Assembly (NCBI RefSeq): GCF_025698545.1
Contig: NC_068569.1
Span: 4,960,001-5,024,000 of the forward strand
Length of the DNA stretch: 64,000 nt
Reading direction: 5' to 3'
Source of the DNA: Gossypium raimondii
Lineage: Eukaryota; Streptophyta; Magnoliopsida; Malvales; Malvaceae
In this document: positions 1 to 11,804 of the stretch, piece by piece
Numbering within the stretch: position 1 is the first letter of the stretch
Layout: every line of letters begins with the position of its first letter
Notes under the pieces: generated by a model
The model's input: only the letters and a program-made list of their open reading frames with translations
Database searches by the model: none
Told to the model about the DNA's origin: nothing
Translations under genes and position numbers: made by a program

Positions 1-262
1 TTGAATCCGCCGATTGGATAGGAGGAGTGTTGAGGATTTCCTTAATTACAACCTGAGATATTGTCTCTTCATCACTCAATTCCCTAGCAGGAAATGATGG
101 TGACTGGTACAAAGTACAATCTCCAGATGAAAAGAAATAGCAGGCTGTCGAACTTGATAGAGGAGAAACATAGGCAGTAATCAAGACTATGATCACAAAA
201 GTTACCAATATAATAATCCACAACGGCCTCTTCAGATGCGGGCGCTTTCTTAAACCAGACAT
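1..262 (-). CDS. GT14 / DUF266 Core-2/I-branching glycosyltransferase-like protein, N-terminal exon (partial)
   Basis: Read on the minus strand, an ATG at 262-260 opens 87 codons that run off the window edge. The protein starts MSGLRKRPHLKRP, followed by a single hydrophobic segment at about residues 14-31 (WIIILVTFVIIVLITAYV). This is the layout of a type II Golgi membrane anchor. A luminal stem follows, containing SFPARELSDEETISQVVI and NTPPIQS. The stem wording is typical of plant DUF266 proteins (GT14, Core-2/I-branching N-acetylglucosaminyltransferase-like) just before their catalytic domain, which is outside the window. The acceptor activity of plant members is unproven. A longer overlapping reading frame on the same strand gives no family match and was set aside. 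The 5' UTR appears split, with its first exon near 1.1-1.2 kb. Confidence 0.8.
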   Translation of the reverse strand, partial: MSGLRKRPHLKRPLWIIILVTFVIIVLITAYVSPLSSSTACYFFSSGDCTLYQSPSFPARELSDEETISQVVIKEILNTPPIQSADS

Positions 263-1108
263 GATACGAAAATCTTTTACATTTAGCTGCCATGGACAAG
301 TTGTCTTCATCTAGATTGAAGGCAACGTGCCAGTATCTCAAATTACTGCCCAGTTACCTTATCTTACCATCGTACAGCTTCACCGTCGAGTGCAAAGACC
401 ACTATTGTATGCCGATCAGGTCATTGGAATTAGACCATCATCTGAAAAGGGCAAAATGGGAAATAAAATCAGCATCAAAGCGATGGATGCATGCATCCTA
501 ACAAACCTTACAAAGCATGTGTTCAGATAGCAAAATATTGAGTGTAAAACAGGGCCACTATTGTTTGTTTCATTCACACAAATACACACACCATGTTGAC
601 AATGCAGACTGAAGGAGCTAAATATAAGATAAAGTTACACAGAAAATACTCCTTAGCTTCTATTTTAGGTAAATATTAAATCATAGAAGATCAGAAAAGA
701 ACATCCAAAACCAACTTTAAAATGCGCCAGTAATATAAAGGTATCTCTGCTGGTGAAATATATTTTTAATAATATACAATACAGCTACAGGGATTGTAGG
801 AAGAGCCAAAACATTTGAAGGCATACACAATAACACATTACAACTGAGAATTGCAATATCATTATAGCTACAGGGATTTGAAGACTGGATCCTACAAGCA
901 GTGTTTATCAGCGGATTCAATAAATACTCCGATTGAGAATTCTAGAAATTATAATGGAAAAAGAATAAAACCCGCAATGGAATAGCGATTAGCGATATGA
1001 GAAGGTGGAATCATAGAAGAAAGAAAAAAGATATCGCTTTCACAAAAAAAAAAGAAAGAATTGAAAGCAAGGATTAGAATTTAGAAAGGAAGAAGGAAGA
1101 GTACCTAC

Positions 1109-1205
1109 CTGGAGCTGGAATTTGGAAATGCAGAGAGATTGGATCGATCAGATCAGATCAGAACAGAGAGTGAGTGTAGCAGCAAGCAAACGCCAATCGC
1201 CAAAT
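1109..1205 (-). other. Noncoding first exon (5' UTR) of the GT14-like gene
   Basis: On the minus strand a purine-rich leader ends with CTCCAG followed by GTAGGTAC, a strong plant 5' splice site whose GT is at 1108-1107. The likely acceptor is the CAG just upstream of the start codon near 285-280. The upstream end of the exon, and so the transcription start, is only estimated. A CCAAT-type motif (ATTGG on the plus strand near 1220) lies just upstream. No other gene is near enough to use this leader. Confidence 0.5.
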
Positions 1206-3858
1206 GGCGATCTCCTCTATTGGATTGTATGACTGTATAATTCTATTTGAGGAAGTACGTGCGCGTTAATATAACATAACATAACATAACATTGTGCATG
1301 CACATATGTGTCTAGATATGAACATATTTGCATTTTTTTATAGTTGGCTTCCTTGTCTATAATTCCTATTTCCTAAAAATTAATTAAAGTAAGGCAATGC
1401 CCCCTTTCATAACCGAAACTTTCTCCTTCCACCATTCAACTTCTCTTCGAGAATCATTCAAACCTATACCCTTTTCCCACTTTACCCTTCACATTTCACT
1501 TTCTCCACCGCATAGTATTTAAAACCATGTCATGAAGAGACCTAAATTTTTTTTGGATTAGATTGAACTATACTATACCTCAATACATAACATTACCGCA
1601 TGACTACATTTCCTCTCATTTTTGTGTGCCTCTTTTCGTGCCCTTTGAATTTTATCCATTCACGTCATTCAATTTAGTGTTATTTCCAGCTCTCATATTT
1701 TTACACTGCTATGTTCAATTAAATTTGTATGCTTCTAGATCTTGGAAGTCAATCTCTTATCATGTTTAATTTTAGTCTGGAGAATCAAGAATTTCCAGAT
1801 TTTGATAAATCTATACTTCTAAAAATGCCATCAAATAATGATAAAGAAGGTTTCATGAAAATATATATTTGTTTATGTTAAAGACGAACCCAATTTTAAG
1901 GGAACCAAAATTAAATTATAATTTTTACAGTAGTAAAAATAAAATTTCACTATTTACATAGCCTATATTTTTATTACTTTAGGGGATCAAAACACAATTT
2001 TACCTTTATTAATTTAAAATTTTAAATAACCTAACTAAAATTTTTTTTCATTTTAGGGTTCAAGCCCCTGGTTAATGTCCAGCAAAAATTGTTAAGCAAC
2101 TCTTGCTTCAGTTCGTTTCCAGTGCAAGATTCATCATCAATAGAAAATCTTTAGTCACTTAAGTGAAATAGGACGAGAAATTTGTCTTTCAAGATCTTGA
2201 ATCATTTTTATATTATTTTCCTTCATAGATTTAGGTCTTGTAATTTTTTTCGATATACGGAAATTTAATATTGAATTTTGAAATTTAACTGAAATGTTTT
2301 TGTTAATATTTTGTCCTTAAAAAAATAATATGATGTTAAAACAAGATGATAAATATTATACGTGGACGAATAGCATTCGAGAGAACGCAAAAAGGGCAGA
2401 GGAAATCTATTCCCACGCTATTACTCTTGTTTTGTACGCAAAAAATAATATTTTTGTTTTGTACGCTGCGATGTTCTATATCCATACTCATGCTAACATA
2501 CGCATCTTTTACCTACTACACCTATATATCATCTAGTCATCATGGATTGAAGAAAGAAACAATCTATACATAAGGACATAAAGATGAAAAACTGTCACGT
2601 GTTTCTTTCTGATTTGTTTACAAAATTGTTTATGGACTGCCCTTAAAACTAGGAAAATTGAACGTTTTAGATGTATGTATACATATAATAACTCCTTTAC
2701 TACTACGAAATAATATAGACTCGGAACAACAATGAATAATTTTAGACTAACAGATACAAATGAAATATCGACCATCCATTTAGCAAAAAAGTAAAAAAAT
2801 CTTTTATGTAAAATTATAAATGACTACAATAAATCACAATAAAAACTTCGGTAAAAACATCTTTGATAAAATGATAAGTTTCTAATTGAAGTAGCTTTTA
2901 GTAGTTATATTTTTCTTTAAAAATCATAAACAATAAAATTTAAACAAAACATGAACTTTAAGTATTTTATAATAGCATAAATATAAATAAACTCAATTTG
3001 CAGGACATTAAATTTCAACTAGCTCACCATATTATATTTAAATTTTATAATTAGTTAATTATATAGTTCAAGATACTACTCTTTCAAACATGGATAATGG
3101 ATCATAGCAAAAACAGCTATTGAATACAGAAGCTTGCCGAAGCAGATGGCCTGGCTAGTCATGCCAATCCCTTAGAAATTAGAATGGGCTATGTCTATGC
3201 ATATAGAGTCGGTGGAAAGTTGAAATTGCAACGCTCTCCCATGGGATCCCATCCAGAGACTAGCTAAAGTAGGCAATAAACAAACAGTAATCCTTGGAGA
3301 CAAAGACAAGATAGAGTATAAAACCCCTTGGATGTCTCAACTTAAAAAGTATGATGATTTCTGAAACAGAGACTGAGTTGTTTCGTTTGTGAATCCAGAA
3401 GAAAAAAAAAAATTACACTAACATAAATAAAATACACAACTCCTAAAACTAGGAATCTCAAGATTTCAACCTTGTAGCATCACTAGGGTTCTTAACTTTT
3501 TCTAATTCCACACCCTCCCCAAAAAATAATAATAATATTAAAACCAGGGACCTTGAGGGGTAAGAGAAGATTAAATACTTCCAATTGCAACACCACAGCT
3601 CCCTACCCAACATGATCACCTAGAGCCCCTAAAAAGTAAAAACATACGTCCAGTTAGCCTGCCATAAATACAAACAGAATAGTTAGTAGCAATCTAAGTC
3701 GCAAATCTATGCAGAACAACACGGCAGGAATCCATGAAATCAAATTTTGACATCAGCTGCAGAACCTATCATATATTAAGTCGCATTATTATGCAATCGC
3801 AGAAGTATACCTCTAATATTTCCCAACATTCAGAGACCAAAACCTAAATACACGCAGT
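1206..3858. other. AT-rich spacer, promoter side of the GT14 gene and 3' side of the coiled-coil gene
   Basis: No coding exon could be supported here. A short pentamer repeat of ATAAC (about 1269-1291) lies in the presumed GT14 promoter. The stretch 3100-3400 is less AT-rich than its surroundings but holds no recognisable gene or element. The last few hundred bases before 3859 are probably the 3' UTR of the next gene. Confidence 0.5.
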
Positions 3859-6800
3859 CTACTTGTCTGTGTGCCCCCTTTTGCCCTTACGACGACCATG
3901 GTGGACTGCATTAGTATGTCGAACACGCTTCTTTGTCTTTTTGCTGCAAAAATTAAAGTTTTTGACATGGTGAAGACAAGGCTATTTACGGCAAACTACA
4001 TCAATCTTATTAGAACAATGGAAAATGCACCACAAGACAGCATAGATAATTAAGAAACTGACCAGAAAATTGCTGAAAATATTCTGAACAAAATAATAAT
4101 AGGTAGAGCCAATAGAGCAGATGCCTGACATTAAACCAAGAGAAGTTGTTTTCTTTGAGCCAAGTAAGAATGGATTAAATAATCTGATTTCAGCTGACAG
4201 TAATAGGAAAAGGTATGCTACTACTATATACCTACCGAAAACCATTCAAGCTCTTTGGTTGCAAGAGGTCTTGTCAGCTCATGCTTCTTCAAAGTTTCTT
4301 GCACAGAGGCTTGAACCTAAACAGTACAGCAGCAACAGTTGGATAAACTATGATATATTTAAAAAATAACACCACTTCAAAGGCAACGAGGTAACGACAA
4401 TCTGAAAAAAATACTATATTCAGATACCAGATTCCAACATAATTAATAAAGAAGAAAGCTCCAATTGAACCACATTTTATGTAATGCAGCCAACATGGTA
4501 TGCCACAAAAGTTAGGAGACCATTACACCAAAGTCAAGCAAATTATTCAAGTTCATCTACTAGTAAAAGAAAACTTAAACTCATTACCCATTGCAATTGT
4601 TAACCCTCTAAAACATTCAACAGGAAATAAAAATAATGTGAATACCTCCTTGCATGAATGGATCAAGGCAACTTCAAAAAGTAACAAATGATAACCCATA
4701 TTTTCACTTTCCATAACTACCTTTCCTTCAGATTCACTGCGGTGACCTCAATAAAACAACTAAAGATTACAAATAGACAAATCATGCTTAGAGTTTCAAT
4801 CCCTTTGCCAGATCACGCCCTGTTTCTCACAATGTACCTGTTGATGGTATGTTGTTGCTGATTCCAAAAACCTCCCATAAGCTTTAACTACCTCCTTTGT
4901 ATAGGGCTTCATCACCACAGAAATTTTATCAACATGAGGCTTTGCTAAAGTAGCAACCTGATCAATATATGGCTTACTGAACTTCTTGGCTTCCTGTGAT
5001 CAAGAAACCTGTGCTTTAGGAAGCATGTCAACAAAGTAGAGAGACATGGTGGAGATGTGAAGTGTCACATACCTGGAAGTAAGGATCAACTGTTTCTTGA
5101 ACTTTGATAATATGAGGAGTTATTGTAGCCTTCGATACCTCATAAATTTCAACAGTTTTTGCAGTTAGCGATTGCACATGTGGTTCAGCATATGTAGTTA
5201 CCGCCACCCACTGATCCTTAGCAGCTGGAACCCATTTCTTCGACAGTAAAGATTAAAATAATAAGAATGCAGCTTTGATTAGAAAGAAATTCATAATAAC
5301 TTTGGAAATAGCAGCTTCAGAAGAATCATACGGTTTTAATTGCTTCCATGTGGGGTTCAGCCCACTTTTTAGCTAAGGCCTTTCTCTCTAGAGCCTGCAT
5401 AAAATATGAACATTATGTAGTTGTAATAATATGATGTATATGCTCAACAGCAATGTTGCACCTATTATGAGATTGGAAACCTAAAATGACAAAATATATA
5501 CCAGTTTTAACCTGTAAGATCTAAAAGGCACCACATGGCAGTAAAGGAGAAAAAAAACAGTACCTTCTGGATCACCATATCCATGTTTGGTTTTCCATGC
5601 TGATTCCAATGTGTCTGAATGAAGGCCTACAAGTTCATAGAATAACATGGGAGATCTGTTTCTGTAATAAATACAAAACATAAAATTTTATTCTAAATTT
5701 ACCTGACCACGAATTAACTGTGTAGCAAGCCAAGGTGGGAGCCATGCGCTGTGAACCTGATTGCAATCATTACTATTAGACTATTTCGTATTACCATGTT
5801 CTTTAAAAAAAACAGACTTCCATCTTTGTTGCTAAATCTCCAGTTAATAATCAATAAGAGTACATGTTTTACTATTTTGACCTAGTACAGGTAATTTGAT
5901 AAAATTAACATCCTAGTTCTAATTAAAATTTTTAATTTACAGTTTCAGATATCGAAGACAGCTCCAATTAATAGAAACTACAGATAAAGAAAACCCATCG
6001 AAACAAAGGTTGTAAGGGACAAATCAAATAAAGCAACAATTGCTGTCCTTAAAGTATTAACCCTGTCTAACGAACCTCCCAAAGCAAAAACCCATAATAT
6101 TTGTTAGTTCCTTTAGCTTAAGAAAGATTACTTCAACCAGCAGATCGTATACACAATTTACTAAGTTCACTCAGAAATGTTTGTGACAAGGAGGTCCAAA
6201 AGAATTCCAAACAGATAGCACAGCATTCTGAACCAAGAAAAATACCTCCATCAACTCATTTGCCTTTGAAGTGGCCTCAAACTTTGCCTTTATCAGTTCT
6301 TCCTATTAAAAAAAGATAATTATATAGTCAGAAAATTATCTCCGGCACAATTGTCTAGAGCAAAGTATGATATTGCACGTATTTAGCCATAACATACCTC
6401 TGCAATTTTTAGAGCTCGCTCAGTTTTTGCTAGTTTGTTCTCCTGTTCCTTATTGATCTTTTGAAGCTGTAAAATGATTGCAGAGCAAAACAACAAAACA
6501 ATTGGAGTTTCTCACGCTTATAGCAAAACAAAGAGGAAAAAGAGATGAAGAAACTTACATTCTCTAGCTGCAAATTCAATTCATTCAACTTGTTCTCAGC
6601 TTTAGTTGCACGGGATTCCAAATAATCTTTATCCTTCAATTTTGCTTCTAGTTCAGTTTTAAGTTTATCAACCTGGACAACAAGTAATATCAGAATGTTA
6701 CATAAAAGCTATATTTATCTGTAAAACTAGAAACATCCTTGATAAGAAAATACCTGTTTCTGCAATTCAAGAGCTTTCGCATGAGCTTTTCCCACCCGTT

Positions 6801-7620
6801 CCTCAGCATCTGAGGTTCCTTTTTTCTAAGAAACAACGAAGTATAACTTTTAGCATCCGAAGGATGGGAGTAAGCCCTTGCCATCAGTAAATCTCGTTCT
6901 TTTCACCATGCAACTAATTTATAGTTAAGAAACAAGAAAACAAAGTAAAGAATTTACACACCTGAAGAGATGATAATTCAGAGTGCAACGATGCCATGCT
7001 GTCAGATTTTTCTTCTATAATTTTATCTTTCAGCTTTATCATCTCATCCTTGGTTTTCAATTCTCGAATTTTCTCCACAACATTTGATTCTTTATAGGAG
7101 GAGAAAAAAAAAGATTGTAATTAGCGAACAAAGATGAACCAGAACTCCGCATTTGAAAACGATTGAACTTTCACCAAATAAAAATAAATAAATAAATAAA
7201 TAAAAATCGAAGCTTAAGCCACTCTAATTGATAGGCTAACAACGATTACAGCATGAAGATGAGTAAGTAGATAACCAAATTGGAAAGTCAATTCATCACA
7301 AGAGTCAGTACTAGTAGAATAAATAAAACAAAGTAATCTAGAATAGTGGGTCTAAAGTAAAAGTCTTTAAATCTGAAATAGAATATAGTAGAGAAAATGA
7401 TACAAAAAAAAGTAATCAAGACGAGTAATCATGAGAATCGGGGACAAGAAAGCTAACCAAGAAGACGGATCTTAGACTTCAGTTGATCCAACTCCATCTT
7501 AAGAGCAGAAGAATCGGCGGCGTCCGATTCAAGCAGCGGTTCAGTTGAGGCATCGGCTCCAATCTTGGTGAAAACTAGGGCCAAAAAGAGGGAGAAAATC
7601 AGGAGCCTATACGCTGCCAT
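3859..7620 (-). CDS. Secretory-pathway coiled-coil protein with one C-terminal membrane segment (At2g24420/At4g31340-like)
   Basis: Fourteen exons join in frame to give 443 residues: 7458-7620, 6962-7089, 6754-6825, 6559-6672, 6398-6466, 6246-6302, 5703-5756, 5564-5626, 5332-5394, 5073-5237, 4838-4993, 4236-4316, 4063-4124 and 3859-3943. Residues 1-23 form a signal peptide ([17 protein letters not shown], then KIGADAS). Residues of about 38-205 are heptad-rich and rich in Lys and Glu, so strongly coiled coil. A region with repeated EPH/KPH/KPY phrases follows. One hydrophobic segment ([16 protein letters not shown], 396-415) precedes a very basic tail ending [12 protein letters not shown]. 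The family is annotated in Arabidopsis as 'myosin heavy chain-related' or 'DNA repair ATPase-related', but those names rest only on coiled-coil similarity. I see no ATPase motif. The layout suggests an endomembrane protein with a lumenal coiled coil and a cytosolic basic tail. Function is unknown. Confidence 0.9.
7177..7204. repeat. (AAAT)n microsatellite in intron 1 of the coiled-coil gene
   Basis: A run of AAATAAAT units sits between exon 2 (ending at 7089) and exon 1 (starting at 7458) of the minus-strand gene. It has no coding effect and is a likely length-polymorphic marker. Confidence 0.8.
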
Positions 7621-7934
7621 TTACAAGCCACCGAAAATCGTCGCGAACAAGAAAACCTAAAGAAACACCCACCAAGGGACAGCCCAAGGGTTTTCAACTT
7701 CCTCTTCCTCGGTATTAATGGGGATGTGTGTTTTTCTTTCTTAATTTTTCTAGTTGTTTCTTGTTGAAGGTTGATATCGATAATCTTTATGGAGGAGATC
7801 TAATTATTGATTCTGAAAAATAAAATTTAAAAAAGAAAAAAGAAAAATCTTTTGCTCTATATGTGTTGTCAGTCTAGACAAACGTGGCAATTTTTTTAAA
7901 ATGATTTTTTTTTTCATTTGCCACACCGAAAATT

Positions 7935-8495
7935 AGGGTCTGTTTTGATTGAGGAAAATGATTTTCCATTTGAAAAATGAACTCCAAAATAAGGAAAAAT
8001 GGGTTATATTTTAGAAAAAATATCTTACTCTTTCAATTTCCGTAAGACATTTTCCGTTCTCTCCTCTCTATCGCCTCCTTTATTCCTTCCTTCATTTCCG
8101 GTAAAAAATTACTTCTATTTATCGATTTTCCAGTAACTTATTTTTTTAATTATTCAATACTTGTTTTTTTAACACAATTATAAATAATTTATTTGATATT
8201 AATTTTTTTCAATTTATAACAATTAATATGTGGCTTAATAATTGAGTATTATTATAAATAAATCATTGCAATATATGTAAAAATAATTTAAAATATAAAA
8301 ATTTATTAATATATATCAATATATGTAAAAACAATTTTTTCAAAAATATTTTTAGGAAATCATAAAATAAACAAAAATATTTTACATGATTCAATCAAAC
8401 ACCGAAAATATTTTCCAAGAATCATTTTACGAAAAGTAAAACATTTTCCGAAATTATTTTACGGAAAACATTTTACTGACAATCAAACAGACTCT
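7935..8495. mobile_element. MITE-like inverted-repeat element
   Basis: The left end reads AGGGTCTGTTTTGATTG, followed by a GGAAAATGATTTTCC-type block. The right end, read on the opposite strand, is AAGAGTCTGTTTGATTG followed by a similar AAAATGTTTTCC block. Several more TTTTCC/GGAAAA blocks mirror each other inside. The interior is AT-rich with no reading frame. Size and structure fit a miniature inverted-repeat transposon. No clear target-site duplication is visible, so the superfamily is not assigned. Confidence 0.6.
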
Positions 8496-9444
8496 TGCTG
8501 AAGATATGAGCTGATTGTATGTAGAATGGATATTTGCTTCGAATTATTTATGATAATTGGATTCGATTTAATCAAGTTTTTGGATTTTTATAGTAATTTT
8601 AAAATTTGAATTTTTAGATTTACTTTATTATTTTATAATTTTTGGATATTATTTAATAAATATTAATCTTTTAAATAATATTTCAAGTAAATATAAAAAT
8701 AATCAAGATCTAAAATAATATTTCTACTGATCGATTTTCAACTTTTCATTATTTTTTTCTCCGCACTGGGGCGAAAACGGCAGCGGAAAAGAATGGTTGG
8801 CTTGGTTCACTATTCTATTTGCGGTCGCCCTTGCAAACACGTGGAGGTGTAAGATTCTCCCAAGAGAAACACGTGGTGTCGTATGATGAGGATGTAGGGT
8901 TGAGACTTGAGATTGTTATCGTAGCTGTTACTATTGAGTTTGAATGGCGCAGAAAACGAGGTTAGACTAAGCGAGATAGGATGGGGTTGGTGAGGCAATT
9001 AAAAAAATTGGTACTTTACATTTTGAGGGAGAAAATTTTAACTGACAGTAAAGATAGTTCATATATTATAAAACCAACATAAAAAATATTTTAATTCTAA
9101 AAAATACTATTAAACTTATTAGATAATTCTATTCTATATTCTAATAATTATATCAAATTAATATAATTTAATTTATTCTGTAGTGTTCAGTTTATTTTAA
9201 ATTAAACATATTCTTTTTGTTCTATTAATATTCAAATAATTTTTTTATATAATAAGATGTAATTTTATAATTAAATTTAATATTAATTTTATTTGACGGC
9301 CCGAACAATGTGGGCTGCTCTCTCGCTGATTAATTTTAACAGACTGGGCCAACTTTCAACTCCTATAAGTTGATGGTTCGAGCTTTGCCCAAGGTCCGTC
9401 TAATAATCCAAATACACTAAAACCCATTCCTTTTATTATTATTA
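8496..9444. other. Spacer with no supported gene
   Basis: The DNA is mostly AT-rich and noncoding. A slightly GC-richer patch at about 8760-9000 contains only an unremarkable minus-strand reading frame without homology that I recognise. Confidence 0.5.
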
Positions 9445-9900
9445 GGGTAAACTATCAAAATAGTCACTTTTGTTTACCTCATATTACAATTTAGTCACTT
9501 ATGTTTGAAATGTTACGTTTTAGTCACTTACGTTAACGTGTTGTAACATTTTAATTATTGAGCCATTAATTGCCATTAACGGTGTAACGGTAAGCTGATG
9601 TGGCACATTAAATCATCATTTCAAACAAAAATTTTAGGTTAAAGAACATAAAAGAAAAAAATAAATTGCTCAAAACGAAAAAAATATGGGGACCAATGGT
9701 ATAATTTAACCTAAAATTTTTATTTGAAATGATGATTTAACGTGCCATGTCAGTTTACCGTTACACCGTTAACGGCAATTAATGGCTTAGTGACTAAAAT
9801 GTTACAACATGTTAACGTAAGTGACTAAAACATAACATTTCAAACATAAGTGACTAAAATGTAACCTGAGATAAATAGAAGTGACTATTTTAATAGTTTA
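9445..9900. mobile_element. Foldback MITE with ~200-bp arms
   Basis: The whole element is a long imperfect palindrome. The left arm begins GGGTAAACTATCAAAATAG and carries three TAGTCACTT phrases. The right arm is its reverse complement, ending CTATTTTAATAGTTTA. The arms meet around 9640-9700. Both flanks are TTATTATTATTA (9433-9444 and from 9901), consistent with a target duplication in simple-sequence DNA, although the repeat nature of the flank makes that uncertain. There is no coding capacity. A transcript across it would fold into a long hairpin. Confidence 0.75.
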
Positions 9901-10338
9901 TTATTATTATTATTCAAACTCTTATTCTTTATTCTATACTTAAAATCTCTCAATTATATCGCGATTAAATAAGAGAATATAAATTCAAAATTAAAAATAA
10001 TATTACTGAGAGAAGTATCATAAATCGAATATGAAAATGTAAAAAGTTATGAATCAACTGGATATTTAATTATGAAATAATTAAAATATTTTTTTCTATT
10101 TTTAATATGTTACGTGGTATACACATATTTTCTAATTGGATTCAAATATTTTTAAATAGTTTTATATTAGATCTGAACAGGCATTTGATGTCTAGATGGT
10201 AGATAGGTTGATGAAAAGACCTAAAGGATTGATATTTTATGGATTTAATTAGAACTTTTTGAAGTTAAAGGACCAATTTAAGATTTCAACGATAGTTTCA
10301 GGACTTTTGGGTGGAATTAACCCCTACATATTTTATAC

Positions 10339-10478
10339 CAAAGAAAAAGGAAAGGTTAAAGAATTATGTTCATTTCCAGAAATTCGTGAATCATGTGCAG
10401 TGAGGTGAGGCCTGGGAAGAGAACAAGAAAAGTCTAGGCACGCCGTTGAACCACCTTAACGGCAAACGCTAAATAAGA

Positions 10479-10527
<49 letters not shown>

Positions 10528-10651
10528 TACAACAAAGAAAAAGAAAAACTTTTTGTTGGCTTTATGAATTTCCAAAGCAATTCATGAGTGCGGAAGGGAA
10601 AGAGAAAAGAGAAAAAAAGTCTAGGCAGGCCGTTGAATCAAACTTAACGGC
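10339..10651. repeat. Diverged direct duplication upstream of the ABC1 kinase gene
   Basis: Copy A (about 10339-10463) and copy B (about 10531-10651) both run from an ACAAAGAAAAAG-type start to AAAGTCTAGGCA(C/G)GCCGTTGAA followed shortly by CTTAACGGC. They share several intermediate blocks. The ATT microsatellite at 10478-10527 separates them. The copies are clearly diverged, so the event is not recent. The position suggests promoter or upstream regulatory DNA. Confidence 0.65.
10478..10527. repeat. (ATT)n microsatellite
   Basis: An essentially uninterrupted run of ATT units lies between the two copies of the upstream duplication. Confidence 0.9.
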
Positions 10652-11085
10652 TTGGATTGGATTCCGACATTCCTCATCCAACGGCTGTACCCTTCCCTGA
10701 GACTCCACGCTAATGGTCAAAAATCTTGGGCCTCAACTAGAAACAGCAAGAGTTTGAACGCAACGAGTGGTCGTCTTTGAAAATTAGGAGGATGACGTGG
10801 TCAATCTCCGTCGGTTTGGATTCGATTATTAATTAATTAATTAATTAAAGATTGAAATTGAAGATGATGCCCGCTGCTGCGGAAAGGGAAAGCAGGAGGA
10901 GATTCTGATGCCAAATCCTCCACCGACATAATTACTATCGTATCGTTTATATTTACGGGAATTTTGTTGGTGATGCTTGCTTGGTTTCTCTTCTTAAGTA
11001 TTATTGTTAGCGTTGTTGTGTACGCTGTCTGGGTTTCCCCATCCAGAACTTTCCTGTTTTTGAATTCCATTTCAGTAAGCTTATT

Positions 11086-11086
<1 letters not shown>

Positions 11087-11122
<36 letters not shown>
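11087..11122. repeat. (TCA)n microsatellite
   Basis: Twelve TCA/ATC units are followed by a short TA run, upstream of the ABC1 kinase start codon. The tract may lie in the transcribed leader. Apparent poly-Asp and poly-Ser frames across it are repeat artefacts. Confidence 0.85.
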
Positions 11123-11123
<1 letters not shown>

Positions 11124-11804
11124 ATATATATACAAGCGTGCGATCACGCACACATGTATGTATTCGCCTGTGCATATTGTTGCAAATTGTTTATCTCTCT
11201 TCAATTCATTGAAATTTCAATCCGAGCGTGTTCCTTTGTTCACCCTTTGATGTGTCTTGCCAATAAATGATACTAGTAAATAATTTATTTAGGGAGTTCC
11301 AATTGTTAGTTGTTGTCTGCTTTGTTGACTGGGACTCAAGAGTATTGCATCTTAAAGATTAATTTTGTTTTTAATTATTGATCTCTTCTAATAAGCTTTT
11401 TTTTTTCTTTTACGTAATTAAATTCCTAATAATTCATTCTGCCAGAAAGAGCACAGAATATACAGATATAGATACGAGTATTATTGAATGAGCAAAAGGT
11501 GTGGGTTTTGTTAGTTAATTTGAGCTTCAATAGAGGGTTTAGATGCATCCTGGTGAAACAGCGTATGAGTCGAGGATAAAAGGAACTAAATAGTCAATTT
11601 TACATTGTTGTACCTATTGATGTTGATAAAATGGCAATCAATTTAATTCATATTCTATATTTCATAAACTTAACTCTTAGCTGTTTCCAACTCTTGCTGA
11701 TCTTCCCAACCATGAGTGCTCATGCTGGTGTTCATTCATCCAATTGTGTACTGTAATACAATCTGATCATTCTTTTTTTTCCCCAGAAATCTGTGAAGAA
11801 CATT

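Noticed and set aside
84-341. 85-codon minus-strand frame overlapping the GT14 exon
   Set aside because: A different frame on the same strand has the membrane anchor and stem typical of DUF266 proteins and stays open to the window edge.
2041-2075. GGTTCAAGCCCC as a pol III B box
   Set aside because: No A box, cloverleaf or SINE body can be found around it.
10837-11212. Frames with poly-Asp, poly-Ser or poly-Met runs on both strands
   Set aside because: They are translations of the TCA/ATC microsatellite at 11087-11122, not genes.
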